The position numbers and the translations under genes are program-made. 57,622 nucleotides of DNA from Actinacidiphila cocklensis. Lineage in GTDB: Bacteria > Actinomycetota > Actinomycetes > Streptomycetales > Streptomycetaceae. This document shows positions 8,709 through 16,493 of this stretch, in pieces (position 1 is the first letter of the stretch; the number at the start of each line of letters is the position of its first letter). The DNA lies in NCBI RefSeq assembly GCF_907177275.1, contig NZ_CAJSLV010000074.1, positions 1-57,622 on the forward strand, given 5' to 3'. The notes under the pieces were generated by a model. The model had not been told where the DNA came from. It searched no databases and was given only the letters and a program-made list of their open reading frames with translations.

Positions 8709-8738
8709 ACGGCCGGCCCGGATGACCGGGCCGGCCGT
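8709..8738. terminator. Bidirectional terminator between convergent genes
   Basis: A 13-base-pair stem (ACGGCCGGCCCGG with its complement) around an ATGA loop, followed by CTTGTG. It sits between the sortase and the convergent methyltransferase, serving both strands. Confidence 0.8.
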
Positions 8739-8763
8739 CTTGTGCGCACCGCGGGCGCGGGTG

Positions 8764-9843
8764 TCAGGAGCCGCGGACGGTGCTGTCGAACGCGTGCAGG
8801 TACGGGTTGACCGGCCGCACGTCGCCGACCTCGAGGCCGGCTTCGGTCATCCGCGTGACCAGGCTCTCCCTGGTGTGCTTCTGACCGCCGACGTTCAGGA
8901 GCAGCAGCAGGTCCATGGCGGTGGTGAACCGCATGGACACGCTGTCGTCCACCAGGTTCTCGATGACCAGCACCCGGGTACCGGGGCGGGCTGCGGCGAC
9001 GACGTTGCCCAGTGTCCTGCGGGTGCTGTCGTCGTCCCACTCGAGAATGTTCTTGATGATGTACAGATCCGCGTCCACCGGGATCTCCTGCCGGCAGTCG
9101 CCGGGCAGCAGGGTGGCGCGGTCGGCCAGGGCACCGCCCGCGCGCAGCCGCGGGTCGGCGTTCGCCACGACCTTGGGCAGGTCGAGGAGGGTGCCGTGCA
9201 GTGCCGGGTGCTTCTCCAGCAGACCGGCCAGCACATGGCCCTGGCCGCCGCCGATGTCGGCGACCGTGGTGGTGCCCGTGAGGTCGAGGCTGTCGACCAC
9301 GTCGCGGGCCGACTGCATGCTGGAGCGGGTCATCGCCTTGTCGAAGACGGCGGCCGATTCGGGCGCGTCGTCGTGCAGGTAGTCGAAGAACCGCTTGCCG
9401 TACAGGTCGGCGAAGACGTCCTGGCCGGTACGGACCGCGTCGTCGAGGCGCGGCCAGGCCTCCCAGGTCCACGGCTCCGTGCACCACAGGGCGATGTTGC
9501 GCAGCGAGTCGGGCGCGTCCTCGCGCAGCATCCGGGACATCCCGGTGTGCACGAAACGCCCGTCGGGCTGCTCGGCGAAGATGCCGTAGCTGGTCAGCGC
9601 CCGCAGCAGCCGGTTCAGCGGCCGAGGCTCTGTCCGCACGGCGGCGGCCAGCTCCTCGGCGGTGGCCGGCTGCTCGTCGAGCGCGTCAGCGACGCCCAGC
9701 CGGGCCGCGGCCCGGATCGCGGCGGCGCAGGCTGCACCGAAGACCAGCTCACGCAGCCGCATCACCGACTGGTCCGGCGCGTGCTGCGGCTGCGCCGGCG
9801 TGGGTGCCGGAGGCGCGGCCGCGGCCGGTTGGGTCATGGTCAT
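8764..9843 (-). CDS. SAM-dependent O-methyltransferase (polyketide/phenazine type)
   Basis: 359 residues with an N-terminal winged-helix dimerization domain (about 25-110) and a C-terminal Rossmann SAM domain. Motif I is VADIGGGQGHVLAGLLEKHP around residue 195, followed by the DLPKVV stretch. The family's catalytic His-Asp-Trp site reads ILEWDDD (about 266-272), so the His is replaced by Leu, as in DnrK/RdmB-type members that do not use a His base. It could tailor the neighbouring polyketide pigment, but it lies beyond two terminators and is convergent to the sortase, so this is only a suggestion. Confidence 0.88.
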   Translation of the reverse strand: MTMTQPAAAAPPAPTPAQPQHAPDQSVMRLRELVFGAACAAAIRAAARLGVADALDEQPATAEELAAAVRTEPRPLNRLLRALTSYGIFAEQPDGRFVHTGMSRMLREDAPDSLRNIALWCTEPWTWEAWPRLDDAVRTGQDVFADLYGKRFFDYLHDDAPESAAVFDKAMTRSSMQSARDVVDSLDLTGTTTVADIGGGQGHVLAGLLEKHPALHGTLLDLPKVVANADPRLRAGGALADRATLLPGDCRQEIPVDADLYIIKNILEWDDDSTRRTLGNVVAAARPGTRVLVIENLVDDSVSMRFTTAMDLLLLLNVGGQKHTRESLVTRMTEAGLEVGDVRPVNPYLHAFDSTVRGS

Positions 9844-9925
9844 GTTCGGCCCTTCTGGTCATGCCGGGTCGGCGGCGGGATCGGGCAGGGGCGTGGTGCG
9901 CGCGGCGGGCCTGCGGACCCGCAGG

Positions 9926-11614
9926 TCAGCAACGGCCGGCCGGCTCGGACACGCTGCACGAGTTCGCGCTGAAGGTGTTGCCCGACCCGTTGGTGTCGCG
10001 GTCGGCCAGGTCCGCCGGGCTGTTGCCGGACAGGACGTTGCCGCTGACCTTGTCGCGCTGGTTGGCCACGCCGACCTGGCTCGCGAAGAGCACGACGCCG
10101 CCGGACATCGGGGAGGTGCCGGAGTTGCCGGTGATGGTGTTGTCGGTGACCCGGGTGTCCTCTGCACCGGTCAGCAGCACACCGGTGCCCTGGATGGCCG
10201 GCAGCCGGTCGGTGGCGGCGCAGAACTTGTTGTTGTCGGTGATCTTGTTCTGCCGGACGTCGAGGTCGCCGGCCTTCGGGTTGTTCTCGTCGCCGACCAC
10301 GAAGACGCCGCCGCAGTTGCCGGTGACGGTGTTGTTCTCGACCGTCAGGACGCGCGCCCGGCGGACGGTCACACCGATGCGGTTGCCCGACAGGGTGTTG
10401 CCGGCGACGACGGTGCCCTTGGTGTCGAGGGCGCCGCCCTCGGCGTTGACGAAGTTGGCGACGAAGATGCCGGACTGGCCGTTGCCGACCGCCTCGTTGT
10501 CACGCAGCACCGCCCGGGTGGACTTCTCCTGGCTGATGCCCTGCTGGCCGTTGTTCTTCACCGTCACCCGGCGGACGACCATGCGGTCGGTGCCGGACGC
10601 GTCGATGCCGTTCGCTCGGAAGCCCGCGACGGTGAGCGACTCGATGCGGACCGCGGTCAGCGCGTGACCGTCGGCGCCGGTGACGCAGATGCCGTGCCCG
10701 GCGGCCGCGCACGCCGCCTGGGTGGTGGTGGCGGTGGTGGTCGTGCTGGTCTCGGTCTTCGTGGCGGCCGGGGCGGTCCCGTTCGGGGTCGCGGCGGGCG
10801 CGGCGGACTGGGTGCCGGCCGGGCTGGTGACCGGGGCCGTGCCGGGAGCCGTACCCGGCGCCGAGGCGTGGGAGGTGCCCGGAGCCGTGGTGTGGGACAT
10901 GCCCGGGGCCGCGGCGTGGGAGGTGCCGGCGGTCGAGGTGTGGGACGACGTGGCGTGGTCGGCGGCGTGGTCCGCTTCGTTGCCCGTGGTGTGGTCCGCG
11001 GCCTGGCCTGCGCCGCTGCCCATGGCGTGGTCCGTGGCGTGGTCGGCGACCGGGGCCGCGTCACTTCCCGTGGTGTGGTCCGCGGCCTGGCCTGCGCCGC
11101 TGCCCATGGCGTGGTCCGCCGCGTGGTCCGCGACCGGGGCCGCGTCACTTCCCGTGGTGTGGTCCGCGGCCTGGCCCGCGCCGCTGCCCATGGCGTGGTC
11201 CGCGGCGTGGTCGGCGACCGGGGCCGCATCACTGCCCGTGGCGGGGGCCGCGTCAGCGCCGGTGGCGGGGGCCGTCGCGGGAGCGGTGCCCGGGGCGGGC
11301 ACGGCCGGCGCGGGAGCGGCAGGGGCGGAGGGCGCGCCCTGGCCGGCCGGGGCCGTGATGGTGACCTGTCCGGCGGCCACGCCTTCCAGCGTCACGTTCT
11401 TGGTGATCTGCACACTCTCGCGGTACGTGCCGGGCATCACCAGAACGGTGTCGCCCGCGCGGGCCGCGTCGATCGCCGCCTGGATCGACTGTCCCTGGTG
11501 CACCAGCTGCACACGGGACTGTGCTGCGTTTGCCGCGGGGGCCATCGCGGCCCCCGTGCCGAGCGCCGCGATCGTGATGACTCCTGCGATGTACCTGCTG
11601 TGACGTACGGGCAT
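9926..11614 (-). CDS. Secreted right-handed beta-helix protein with tandem-repeat insert
   Basis: 562 residues. Signal peptide at 1-30 (cleavage near ANA/AQ). Residues about 40-85 form the first coils of a parallel beta-helix (IQAAIDAARAGDTVLVMPG, then NVTLEGV). A long Ala/Pro/His/Thr low-complexity stretch follows (about 85-300), including three 28-residue copies containing AADHAMGSGAGQAADHTTGS. The helix resumes at about 305 with repeated NNxxxGNxxGI-type coils (NGIDASG, QQGISQE, NQSGIF-like). The fold is shared by pectate lyases and NosD-like proteins; no catalytic motif is recognisable, so substrate and activity are unknown. It is probably a cell-surface or carbohydrate-binding protein. 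Confidence 0.82.
   Translation of the reverse strand: MPVRHSRYIAGVITIAALGTGAAMAPAANAAQSRVQLVHQGQSIQAAIDAARAGDTVLVMPGTYRESVQITKNVTLEGVAAGQVTITAPAGQGAPSAPAAPAPAVPAPGTAPATAPATGADAAPATGSDAAPVADHAADHAMGSGAGQAADHTTGSDAAPVADHAADHAMGSGAGQAADHTTGSDAAPVADHATDHAMGSGAGQAADHTTGNEADHAADHATSSHTSTAGTSHAAAPGMSHTTAPGTSHASAPGTAPGTAPVTSPAGTQSAAPAATPNGTAPAATKTETSTTTTATTTQAACAAAGHGICVTGADGHALTAVRIESLTVAGFRANGIDASGTDRMVVRRVTVKNNGQQGISQEKSTRAVLRDNEAVGNGQSGIFVANFVNAEGGALDTKGTVVAGNTLSGNRIGVTVRRARVLTVENNTVTGNCGGVFVVGDENNPKAGDLDVRQNKITDNNKFCAATDRLPAIQGTGVLLTGAEDTRVTDNTITGNSGTSPMSGGVVLFASQVGVANQRDKVSGNVLSGNSPADLADRDTNGSGNTFSANSCSVSEPAGRC
10983..11234. repeat. Three 84-bp tandem repeats in the beta-helix gene
   Basis: Unit starts at 10983, 11067 and 11151 are exactly 84 bases apart, and the CCCGTGG start recurs at 11235. 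Copies differ at only a few positions. Each encodes 28 residues (about 128-211 of the protein), and a partial, more diverged copy precedes them. The near identity suggests recent expansion or gene conversion. Confidence 0.9.
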
Positions 11615-11812
11615 CGCCCTGACCTGCCTTTCTCGACCCGGCAGGGCATCAGCCCGTGACGGGTCCCAGTACCTGATTTTCGGATTGCACTCGTCAACGC
11701 CCCGTCAAAATGGGGGCGATGCCCGCGCGATTCGAAGTTATGGTCGGCCTGGGTGACCCGCCATTTCTGCTCCGGCATCCGGGGTGCGGCCACCGGAGTC
11801 CCTTCGGGCACA

Positions 11813-11854
11813 CCGGACGGCCGTCCCGTACGCAGCAACGGGACGGCCGTCCGG
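11813..11854 (-). terminator. Strong hairpin terminator downstream of the expansin-like gene
   Basis: A perfect 17-base-pair stem, 11813-11829 with 11838-11854, around an eight-base loop. It follows the minus-strand expansin-like gene. The rest of the 324-base gap to the next start (11615-11938) holds no gene that I can support; it should contain the promoter of the beta-helix gene. Confidence 0.85.
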
Positions 11855-11938
11855 CATCACTCATGGTGACGATCACGGACGGCCGATCGCACTGGGCACG
11901 CCGAAGAGGAACCGCTGTTCACACCGTTCCGCGGGGCG

Positions 11939-13312
11939 TCACCCCGATGCCGTACACGTCGGGGTGCCGAGGCTCTGGTCGGAGCCGTTGAGCGTCATGC
12001 CCCAGGAGGTACTTGCCGACGGGGCGAGCGTGCCGTTGTAGGCGACGTTGCGCAGCGTGGTGGCCGGTGCCGACGTGTCGACGGCGGCGTTCCAGACGTT
12101 GCTGATCGTCACGCCCGACGGCAGGGCCAGCCCGACGGCCCAGCCGGTGGTCTGCCGGGTGCCGGTGTTGAGCACCGTCACGTCGGCCTGGAAACCGCCC
12201 GACCAGGAGTTGGTGACGTGTACGGCCGCGCTGCAGCCGCCGGCGCCGGAGGTCGGCGGGGTGGTGGGCGGAGTCGTCGCAGGCGTGGTCGGGGGCGTCG
12301 TGGGCGGGGTGGTCGGGGGCGTGGTCGGCGGGTTCGTGCCGCCGCCCGTGGTCGTGTAGTCGACGCCGGTGTACGGCTGCGAGCAGGTGCCCGAGCACGC
12401 GGCGGGCAGCGAGAAGTCGTAAGTGCGGCCGCCGAAGACATAGCTGTCGGTCACGTCGCGCACCCGGATGCGGAAGTCCGTGCCGCCCGCGGTGATCGGG
12501 TCGAGGACGAACGACTGGCCCATGTCGCTGTTCATCGTGGCGTCGTGCCAGGCGCCGCCGGAGTAGTACTCCACGCCGTGGACGCCGTTGGGCAGGTGGG
12601 AGACCGAGATCGCGCCCCAGTAGCGCTGGGCGCCCTGCAGGAAGCCGATCTTGATGTCCCCCGTGTAGCCGGGAGCCGGCACGTAACTCCACGACACGTG
12701 GCGGTTGTTCCAGTGGTCCGCGAGCCCGGTCACCGCTGCGCCGTTCCTGGTGAAGTGGCCCAGCGAGGCGGTGTCGAGGTCCAGGTGGTTCGGGTCGTCC
12801 CGGCACCAGGCGTTGGCGTCCGCGCAGCTGTCAGCGACCAGCATGGTGAGGGTGGCGCCGTTGTAGGAGTCCTGGGTCCAGCTGCCGTTGCGGCAGAAGG
12901 GCTGGCCGGGGGCGCCGTCGTTGGTGCCGTTGCAGTAGTCGCCGATGGTCACCTGGACCCAGCGCCCGCAGTTGTGGCCGTTGTTCCAGGCGCCGATGAT
13001 CGAACTCTGCGCGGGCGGCACGGGGCGCGGGTAACTCGCGTAGTCACCAGGGGTGTTGAAGACGTTCAGCGCGACGAAGTCCTGCGAGTCCAGCTGGGAC
13101 TGCGGCATGCCGCAGCCGCCGTAGGGCTGGCCGAGGCCGTCGAAGTGGGTGGCGTTGCCGACGACGTCGGCCTGGGCGGCACTCGGGGTGGCCGCGGGCG
13201 CCGGCATCATCGTCAGCGCGTAGACGAGCACCGCGGCGGCGGCGGTCGCGAGCGCCGCGAGCAGTCTGCGGGGCGGTCGGTGCGAGCGGTCGGGGTGCGC
13301 GGATCTGCGCAT
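11939..13312 (-). CDS. Secreted expansin-like protein with CBM2
   Basis: 457 residues. N-terminal signal/anchor (residues 17-40), then a Cys-containing double-psi beta-barrel domain of expansin type (about 50-190) with MLVADSCADANAW and NHLDLD, where D178 lies at the conserved expansin Asp. A second beta-sandwich domain (about 195-310, including DFRIRVRDVTDSYVFGG) follows. A TTPP linker (about 325-355) leads to a C-terminal CBM2 (SWSGGFQADVTVLNTG, W residues typical of cellulose binding). It should loosen or bind cellulose without hydrolysing it. The ATG after AAGGAG is preferred over an upstream Met 22 codons earlier. A CebR-type box lies in the promoter, fitting cellobiose induction. Confidence 0.82.
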   Translation of the reverse strand: MRRSAHPDRSHRPPRRLLAALATAAAAVLVYALTMMPAPAATPSAAQADVVGNATHFDGLGQPYGGCGMPQSQLDSQDFVALNVFNTPGDYASYPRPVPPAQSSIIGAWNNGHNCGRWVQVTIGDYCNGTNDGAPGQPFCRNGSWTQDSYNGATLTMLVADSCADANAWCRDDPNHLDLDTASLGHFTRNGAAVTGLADHWNNRHVSWSYVPAPGYTGDIKIGFLQGAQRYWGAISVSHLPNGVHGVEYYSGGAWHDATMNSDMGQSFVLDPITAGGTDFRIRVRDVTDSYVFGGRTYDFSLPAACSGTCSQPYTGVDYTTTGGGTNPPTTPPTTPPTTPPTTPATTPPTTPPTSGAGGCSAAVHVTNSWSGGFQADVTVLNTGTRQTTGWAVGLALPSGVTISNVWNAAVDTSAPATTLRNVAYNGTLAPSASTSWGMTLNGSDQSLGTPTCTASG

Positions 13313-13336
13313 GGACGGCTCCTTCACGTGGGGGGA

Positions 13337-13350
13337 TGGGAGCGCTCCCA
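13337..13350. promoter_or_regulatory. CebR-type operator
   Basis: TGGGAGCGCTCCCA is the 14-base palindrome known as the binding site of CebR, the cellobiose-responsive LacI-family repressor of Streptomyces. It lies 24 bases upstream of the expansin-like start codon, overlapping where the transcription start would be. No cebR gene is in the window, so the regulator would act in trans. Confidence 0.85.
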
Positions 13351-13465
13351 TACTCCGGCGCCGAGTGGGCGGCGTCAACGGGCGGTCGGCTGTGGAAATC
13401 CGATGGCTGAACCGGGTAAGTGCTCCGCCCGCCCGGGCCGTTGACGGCAGGGCGCGGCTGCGGCC

Positions 13466-13489
13466 CCCCGCTGCCGTCGGGCGGCGGGG
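13466..13489 (-). terminator. Hairpin terminator after the mannanase gene
   Basis: A ten-base-pair stem (CCCCGCTGCC with GGCGGCGGGG, one G-T pair) and a GTCG loop lie 29 bases beyond the stop of the minus-strand mannanase gene. Confidence 0.65.
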
Positions 13490-13517
13490 AGCCGCGGCTG
13501 GCTGCGGGCGTCCGGGG

Positions 13518-15122
13518 TCAGGACACCGTGCAGGCCTTGCCGTTCAGGGTGAAGGCGGCCGGGACGGCGTTGGTGCCGGCCGTCGAGGTGGCGCTGAACC
13601 CGAAGTTGACGGTGCCGCCGGCCGGAACGCTCCCGTTGTAGGGGGCGTTGGTGGCCGTGACCTGCTTGCCGCTCTGGGTCTGCACGGCGTTCCAGATGTT
13701 GGTGATCTGCTGGCCGGCCGGGAAGCTGAAGGCCAGCGACCAGCCGTTGAGCGCGGCGCCCCCGTTGGTGATGGTGACGTCCGCGTTGAAGGCGCTGCCC
13801 CAGTCGTTGATGACGTACGCGACCTTGCACGCACCGGTGGGCGGCGTGGTCGGGGGCGTCGTCGGAGGTGTGGTGGGCGGCGTCGTCGGCGGGGTGGTCG
13901 GGGGCGTGGTCGGCGGGTTCGTCGGCGGGGCGGTGTCACCGCTCTTGGACTTGTTCACCTTGGAGTGCGCGGTGAAATAGGTCAGCGCCGCGTCGCCGTG
14001 CATCACCCCGTAGTTGCCGTCCTTGCTGGTGTTCATGTACCACCAGAAGGCGTCGGCGTCGCCGTTGCCCGCCTCCATCGTGCTGTAGATGGCCGGCCAG
14101 TAGGTGCTGCGGGTGCCCGCCGAGGTGTTGAACTCCCCCAGGAAGAAGGGCTTTCCCGCGCCGGTGTGGGCGTCGGTGATGTACTTGGCCACCAGCGACT
14201 GGGTGGCGCTCACCGACAGGTTCGCCCAGCCCTCGGTCGGGTAGATGTGCGCGGAGCAGAAGTCGATGTACTGCGACTGGCACTCGTAGGTGTACGGCAC
14301 CCCGTTGTCGCTGCCGTAGCCGTACGCACTGCCCTGCCCCTCGATGCCGTTGTCGACCATGTGGTTCGGGTCGATGTTCTTGATGTACGCGCCGACCTTG
14401 TCCTCCCAGGCACGGAAGGTGGCCCCGACGGTGTTGTCGGCCGGGTTCACGTCCTGGTAGCGGGGCTCGTTCATCATCTCCCAGGAGAAGATGGTCGGGT
14501 CGTTCTTGTACGCGACGCCGGTGTAGTGGTTGACCCGGTTGAGCGCGTAGTTGACGTAGAACTCGTAGTCGGCCAGGCAGCCGGGGCACTTGGTGGAGTC
14601 GAAGAAGTAGCCCGAGTTGGCGGTGGAGACGCCCTCCCAGCCGAGCACCGCGTTGACGCCGCCGTAGGCGGTCCAGTAGTTCTCCAGCGCCGGCACGACG
14701 CGCAGGCCGTGCTGGGCGGCGGAGTAGAGGATGTAGTCGAACTCGGCCCACTGCTGCTCGTTCATGGTGTTCTTGGCGGGCTCGAAACCGTGCCAGGCCT
14801 CGTGGTCGAACATCCAGGTGCGGACGACGGTGACGCCGTCCGCGGCCATGTCGGCCATCTCGCTGTCGATGGCCGCCTTGTCCATGTACTGCGTCTCGGT
14901 GTCACCCGAGCCGCTGCCGAAGGTGAAGAGGTCGTAGGAGTTGGCGCCGGCGAAGTAGGCGGTCTTGCCGTCGACACAGAAGTGCGTGCCGCAGCGCTGG
15001 ACGAAGCCGGCTCCCGCGGCCCGGGCGGGGCCGGGGGCGGCGATGACGAGCAGGGCCATCATCAGAGCCGTCGTCACCGCGGCGAGGGCCGCCAGCCATG
15101 TGCGTCGTACTGGGAGTCTCAT
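13518..15122 (-). CDS. Secreted GH5 beta-mannanase with CBM2
   Basis: 534 residues. Sec signal peptide (about 1-36, ARA/AG), GH5 TIM-barrel catalytic domain (about 38-390), TTPP linker and C-terminal CBM2 (about 432-534). The acid/base is E219 in SWEMMNEPRY and the nucleophile is E330 in FFLGEFN. The YFAGANSYDLFTFGSG opening and the Cys pair KCPGC point to the bacterial GH5 subfamily 7 mannanases. It should cut beta-1,4-mannan outside the cell, the CBM2 tethering it to cellulose. The ATG follows GAGGAGA; the frame runs on upstream but without a comparable binding site. A 9+9 near-palindrome lies just upstream. Confidence 0.9.
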   Translation of the reverse strand: MRLPVRRTWLAALAAVTTALMMALLVIAAPGPARAAGAGFVQRCGTHFCVDGKTAYFAGANSYDLFTFGSGSGDTETQYMDKAAIDSEMADMAADGVTVVRTWMFDHEAWHGFEPAKNTMNEQQWAEFDYILYSAAQHGLRVVPALENYWTAYGGVNAVLGWEGVSTANSGYFFDSTKCPGCLADYEFYVNYALNRVNHYTGVAYKNDPTIFSWEMMNEPRYQDVNPADNTVGATFRAWEDKVGAYIKNIDPNHMVDNGIEGQGSAYGYGSDNGVPYTYECQSQYIDFCSAHIYPTEGWANLSVSATQSLVAKYITDAHTGAGKPFFLGEFNTSAGTRSTYWPAIYSTMEAGNGDADAFWWYMNTSKDGNYGVMHGDAALTYFTAHSKVNKSKSGDTAPPTNPPTTPPTTPPTTPPTTPPTTPPTTPPTGACKVAYVINDWGSAFNADVTITNGGAALNGWSLAFSFPAGQQITNIWNAVQTQSGKQVTATNAPYNGSVPAGGTVNFGFSATSTAGTNAVPAAFTLNGKACTVS

Positions 15123-15133
15123 GCATTCTCCTC

Positions 15134-15151
15134 GGAATGTCCGGACGTTCC
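15134..15151. promoter_or_regulatory. Near-perfect palindrome upstream of the mannanase gene
   Basis: GGAATGTCCGGACGTTCC pairs at eight of nine positions per arm and lies 12 to 29 bases before the mannanase ATG. A second, looser dyad, GCTGTACCGGTTAAGC, sits at 15201-15216 (12 of 16 positions symmetric). Either may be the site of a mannan-responsive repressor. No matching known consensus was recognised. Confidence 0.45.
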
Positions 15152-15330
15152 CTGACAGGAAGGCTGCAAAGGCGACAGCGGAGCCGGATGGCGACCCATC
15201 GCTGTACCGGTTAAGCACCAAGAAGCTACCGGGGGCTGACGGGTTGTCAAGGCCCTCGGTCTGTTCGGCGACGCGGAACTCGCCGACCCGGAGGCGCTGC
15301 CGTTCGGCCCGACCACCGGCCCCGGCGGAG

Positions 15331-15771
15331 CGGTGTTCGTCGTACCCGTCGCTGCTCGACACGCTGCTGCTGTACGTCCTGCGTGCGTGGTACGACGACG
15401 CGCCGCTGCGGGACGGCGCGGGCACGACGGGCTGGGCGGCGGCGCTCAACGACCCGCCGGTGGCGGCCGGCCTGCGCGCGATGCACCGCGCCCCTGCGGC
15501 GCCTTGGACGGTCGAGCGGCTGGCGCGCGAGGCGGGCCTGTCCCGGGCCGCCTTCGCCCGCCGCTTCGCCGCGCTGACCGGGCGGCCGCCGCTGGGCTAT
15601 CTGACCTGGTGGCGGATGACGCTGGCGGCCAGGCTGCTCGCGACGTCGGCGCTGCCGCTCGGGTCGGTCGCCGTGCAGGTCGGCTACACATCGGAGTTCG
15701 CCTTCGCACACGCCTTCAAACGGAGGTGCGGGATGGCACCGGGGCGCTACCGGCGGGTGCACGGTCAGTAG
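15331..15771 (+). pseudogene. 5'-truncated AraC-family regulator (helix-turn-helix half only)
   Basis: The frame ending at 15771 gives a clear AraC DNA-binding domain: LLDTLLLYVLRAW, WTVERLAREAGLSRAAFARR (first helix-turn-helix), GYLTWWRMTLAARLL, then VGYTSEFAFAHAFKRRCGMA with PGRYR. The N-terminal cupin sensor domain expected in this family (about 150 residues) is missing. The frame upstream is only antisense to the mannanase leader, and no start codon with a binding site is visible. It is probably a decayed regulator, possibly once controlling the divergent mannanase. The 5' boundary given is approximate. Confidence 0.65.
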
Positions 15772-15819
15772 GGTGGACGGCGTCCCGGCACGATGCGGTG
15801 CCCGGCACGGAGGGAGTTC

Positions 15820-16245
15820 ATGGTGCCCGCCTACGCGTACTCACTGACCGTCGACGCCCCGGCGCCGCGGGTCTGGCAGGTGCTCACCGAGGTGGAGCAC
15901 TGGCCGGAACTGACCGCGTCCATGACGTCCGTACGCGGGCTCGACGGCCCGCGGCCGGTGCTCGGCGCGCGCTTCGAGGTCCGGCAGCCCAGGCTCCGGC
16001 GGGCGGTGTGGACCGTCACCCGCCTCGACGAAGGCACCGCCTTCGACTGGGAGTCGCGCGCCCCCGGCGTCCTGTCCCGAGGCACCCACCTCCTGGAGCC
16101 GGACGGTTCCGCCACCCGCCTCACCCTGGCCATCGACCAGACCGGCATCCTCGCCTGGCCGATCGCCCTGCTGGCGGGCACCATGATCCGCCGCTACGTC
16201 GCGATGGAGGCCCGCGGTATCGCTGCCGCGAGCACAAGGCGATAG
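15820..16245 (+). CDS. SRPBCC-family protein
   Basis: 141-residue START/Bet v1-like protein: SLTVDAPAPRVWQVLTEVEHW at the start, DWESRAPGVLSRGTHLLEPD in the middle, and a C-terminal helix (LLAGTMIRRYVAMEARGI). Members of this group are often annotated as polyketide cyclase/dehydrase but are mostly of unknown ligand. It is not a close match to the whiE aromatase. GGAGGGAG five bases before the ATG decides the start against an in-frame Met nine codons earlier. The next 248 bases to the convergent LysR gene hold only a 30-codon frame at 16281-16373 that I cannot identify. Confidence 0.75.
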   Translation: MVPAYAYSLTVDAPAPRVWQVLTEVEHWPELTASMTSVRGLDGPRPVLGARFEVRQPRLRRAVWTVTRLDEGTAFDWESRAPGVLSRGTHLLEPDGSATRLTLAIDQTGILAWPIALLAGTMIRRYVAMEARGIAAASTRR

Positions 16246-16493
16246 CCGCTCCCTGGGCACCCGGTCCCCCGGGGGTGCCTATGGACCCGGAGGGCGACTA
16301 CGGCCATCCGGTGCTCGGCTTCGACGTCGCGGCCGATCGAGTCGTCCTGCTCGCAGACCCGCTGGTCAGGTGACTGCGGCAGACGGCTGGGGTTTGTGAA
16401 GGATCCGTCGCGGAGCATCGCGCAGCGGACGTCGGCCCGGCGTCGGGCGAGGCGGAGCAGAGCCTGGGAAGCCCCGCCGGCGGCCCGGCCTCC

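Noticed and set aside
10983..11234. CRISPR-like regular repeats
   Set aside because: The repeats are contiguous, in frame and coding, without spacers; no cas genes are nearby.
10657..11603. Repeat-rich frames on both strands across the beta-helix gene (Trp/Ala-rich and Pro/Arg/Thr-rich)
   Set aside because: Produced by the 84-bp repeats read in the wrong frames; only the frame with a signal peptide and helix coils is plausible.
12218..13444. 408-codon plus-strand frame opposite the expansin-like gene, and similar frames opposite the mannanase and alpha-galactosidase
   Set aside because: Shadows of real genes with shifted codon bias; no binding sites and no domain content.
15333..16373. 346-codon frame crossing the AraC fragment and the SRPBCC gene
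   Set aside because: It runs out of frame through both genes, whose own frames carry clear domains; only the last 30 codons (16281-16373) lie outside them and they match nothing recognised.
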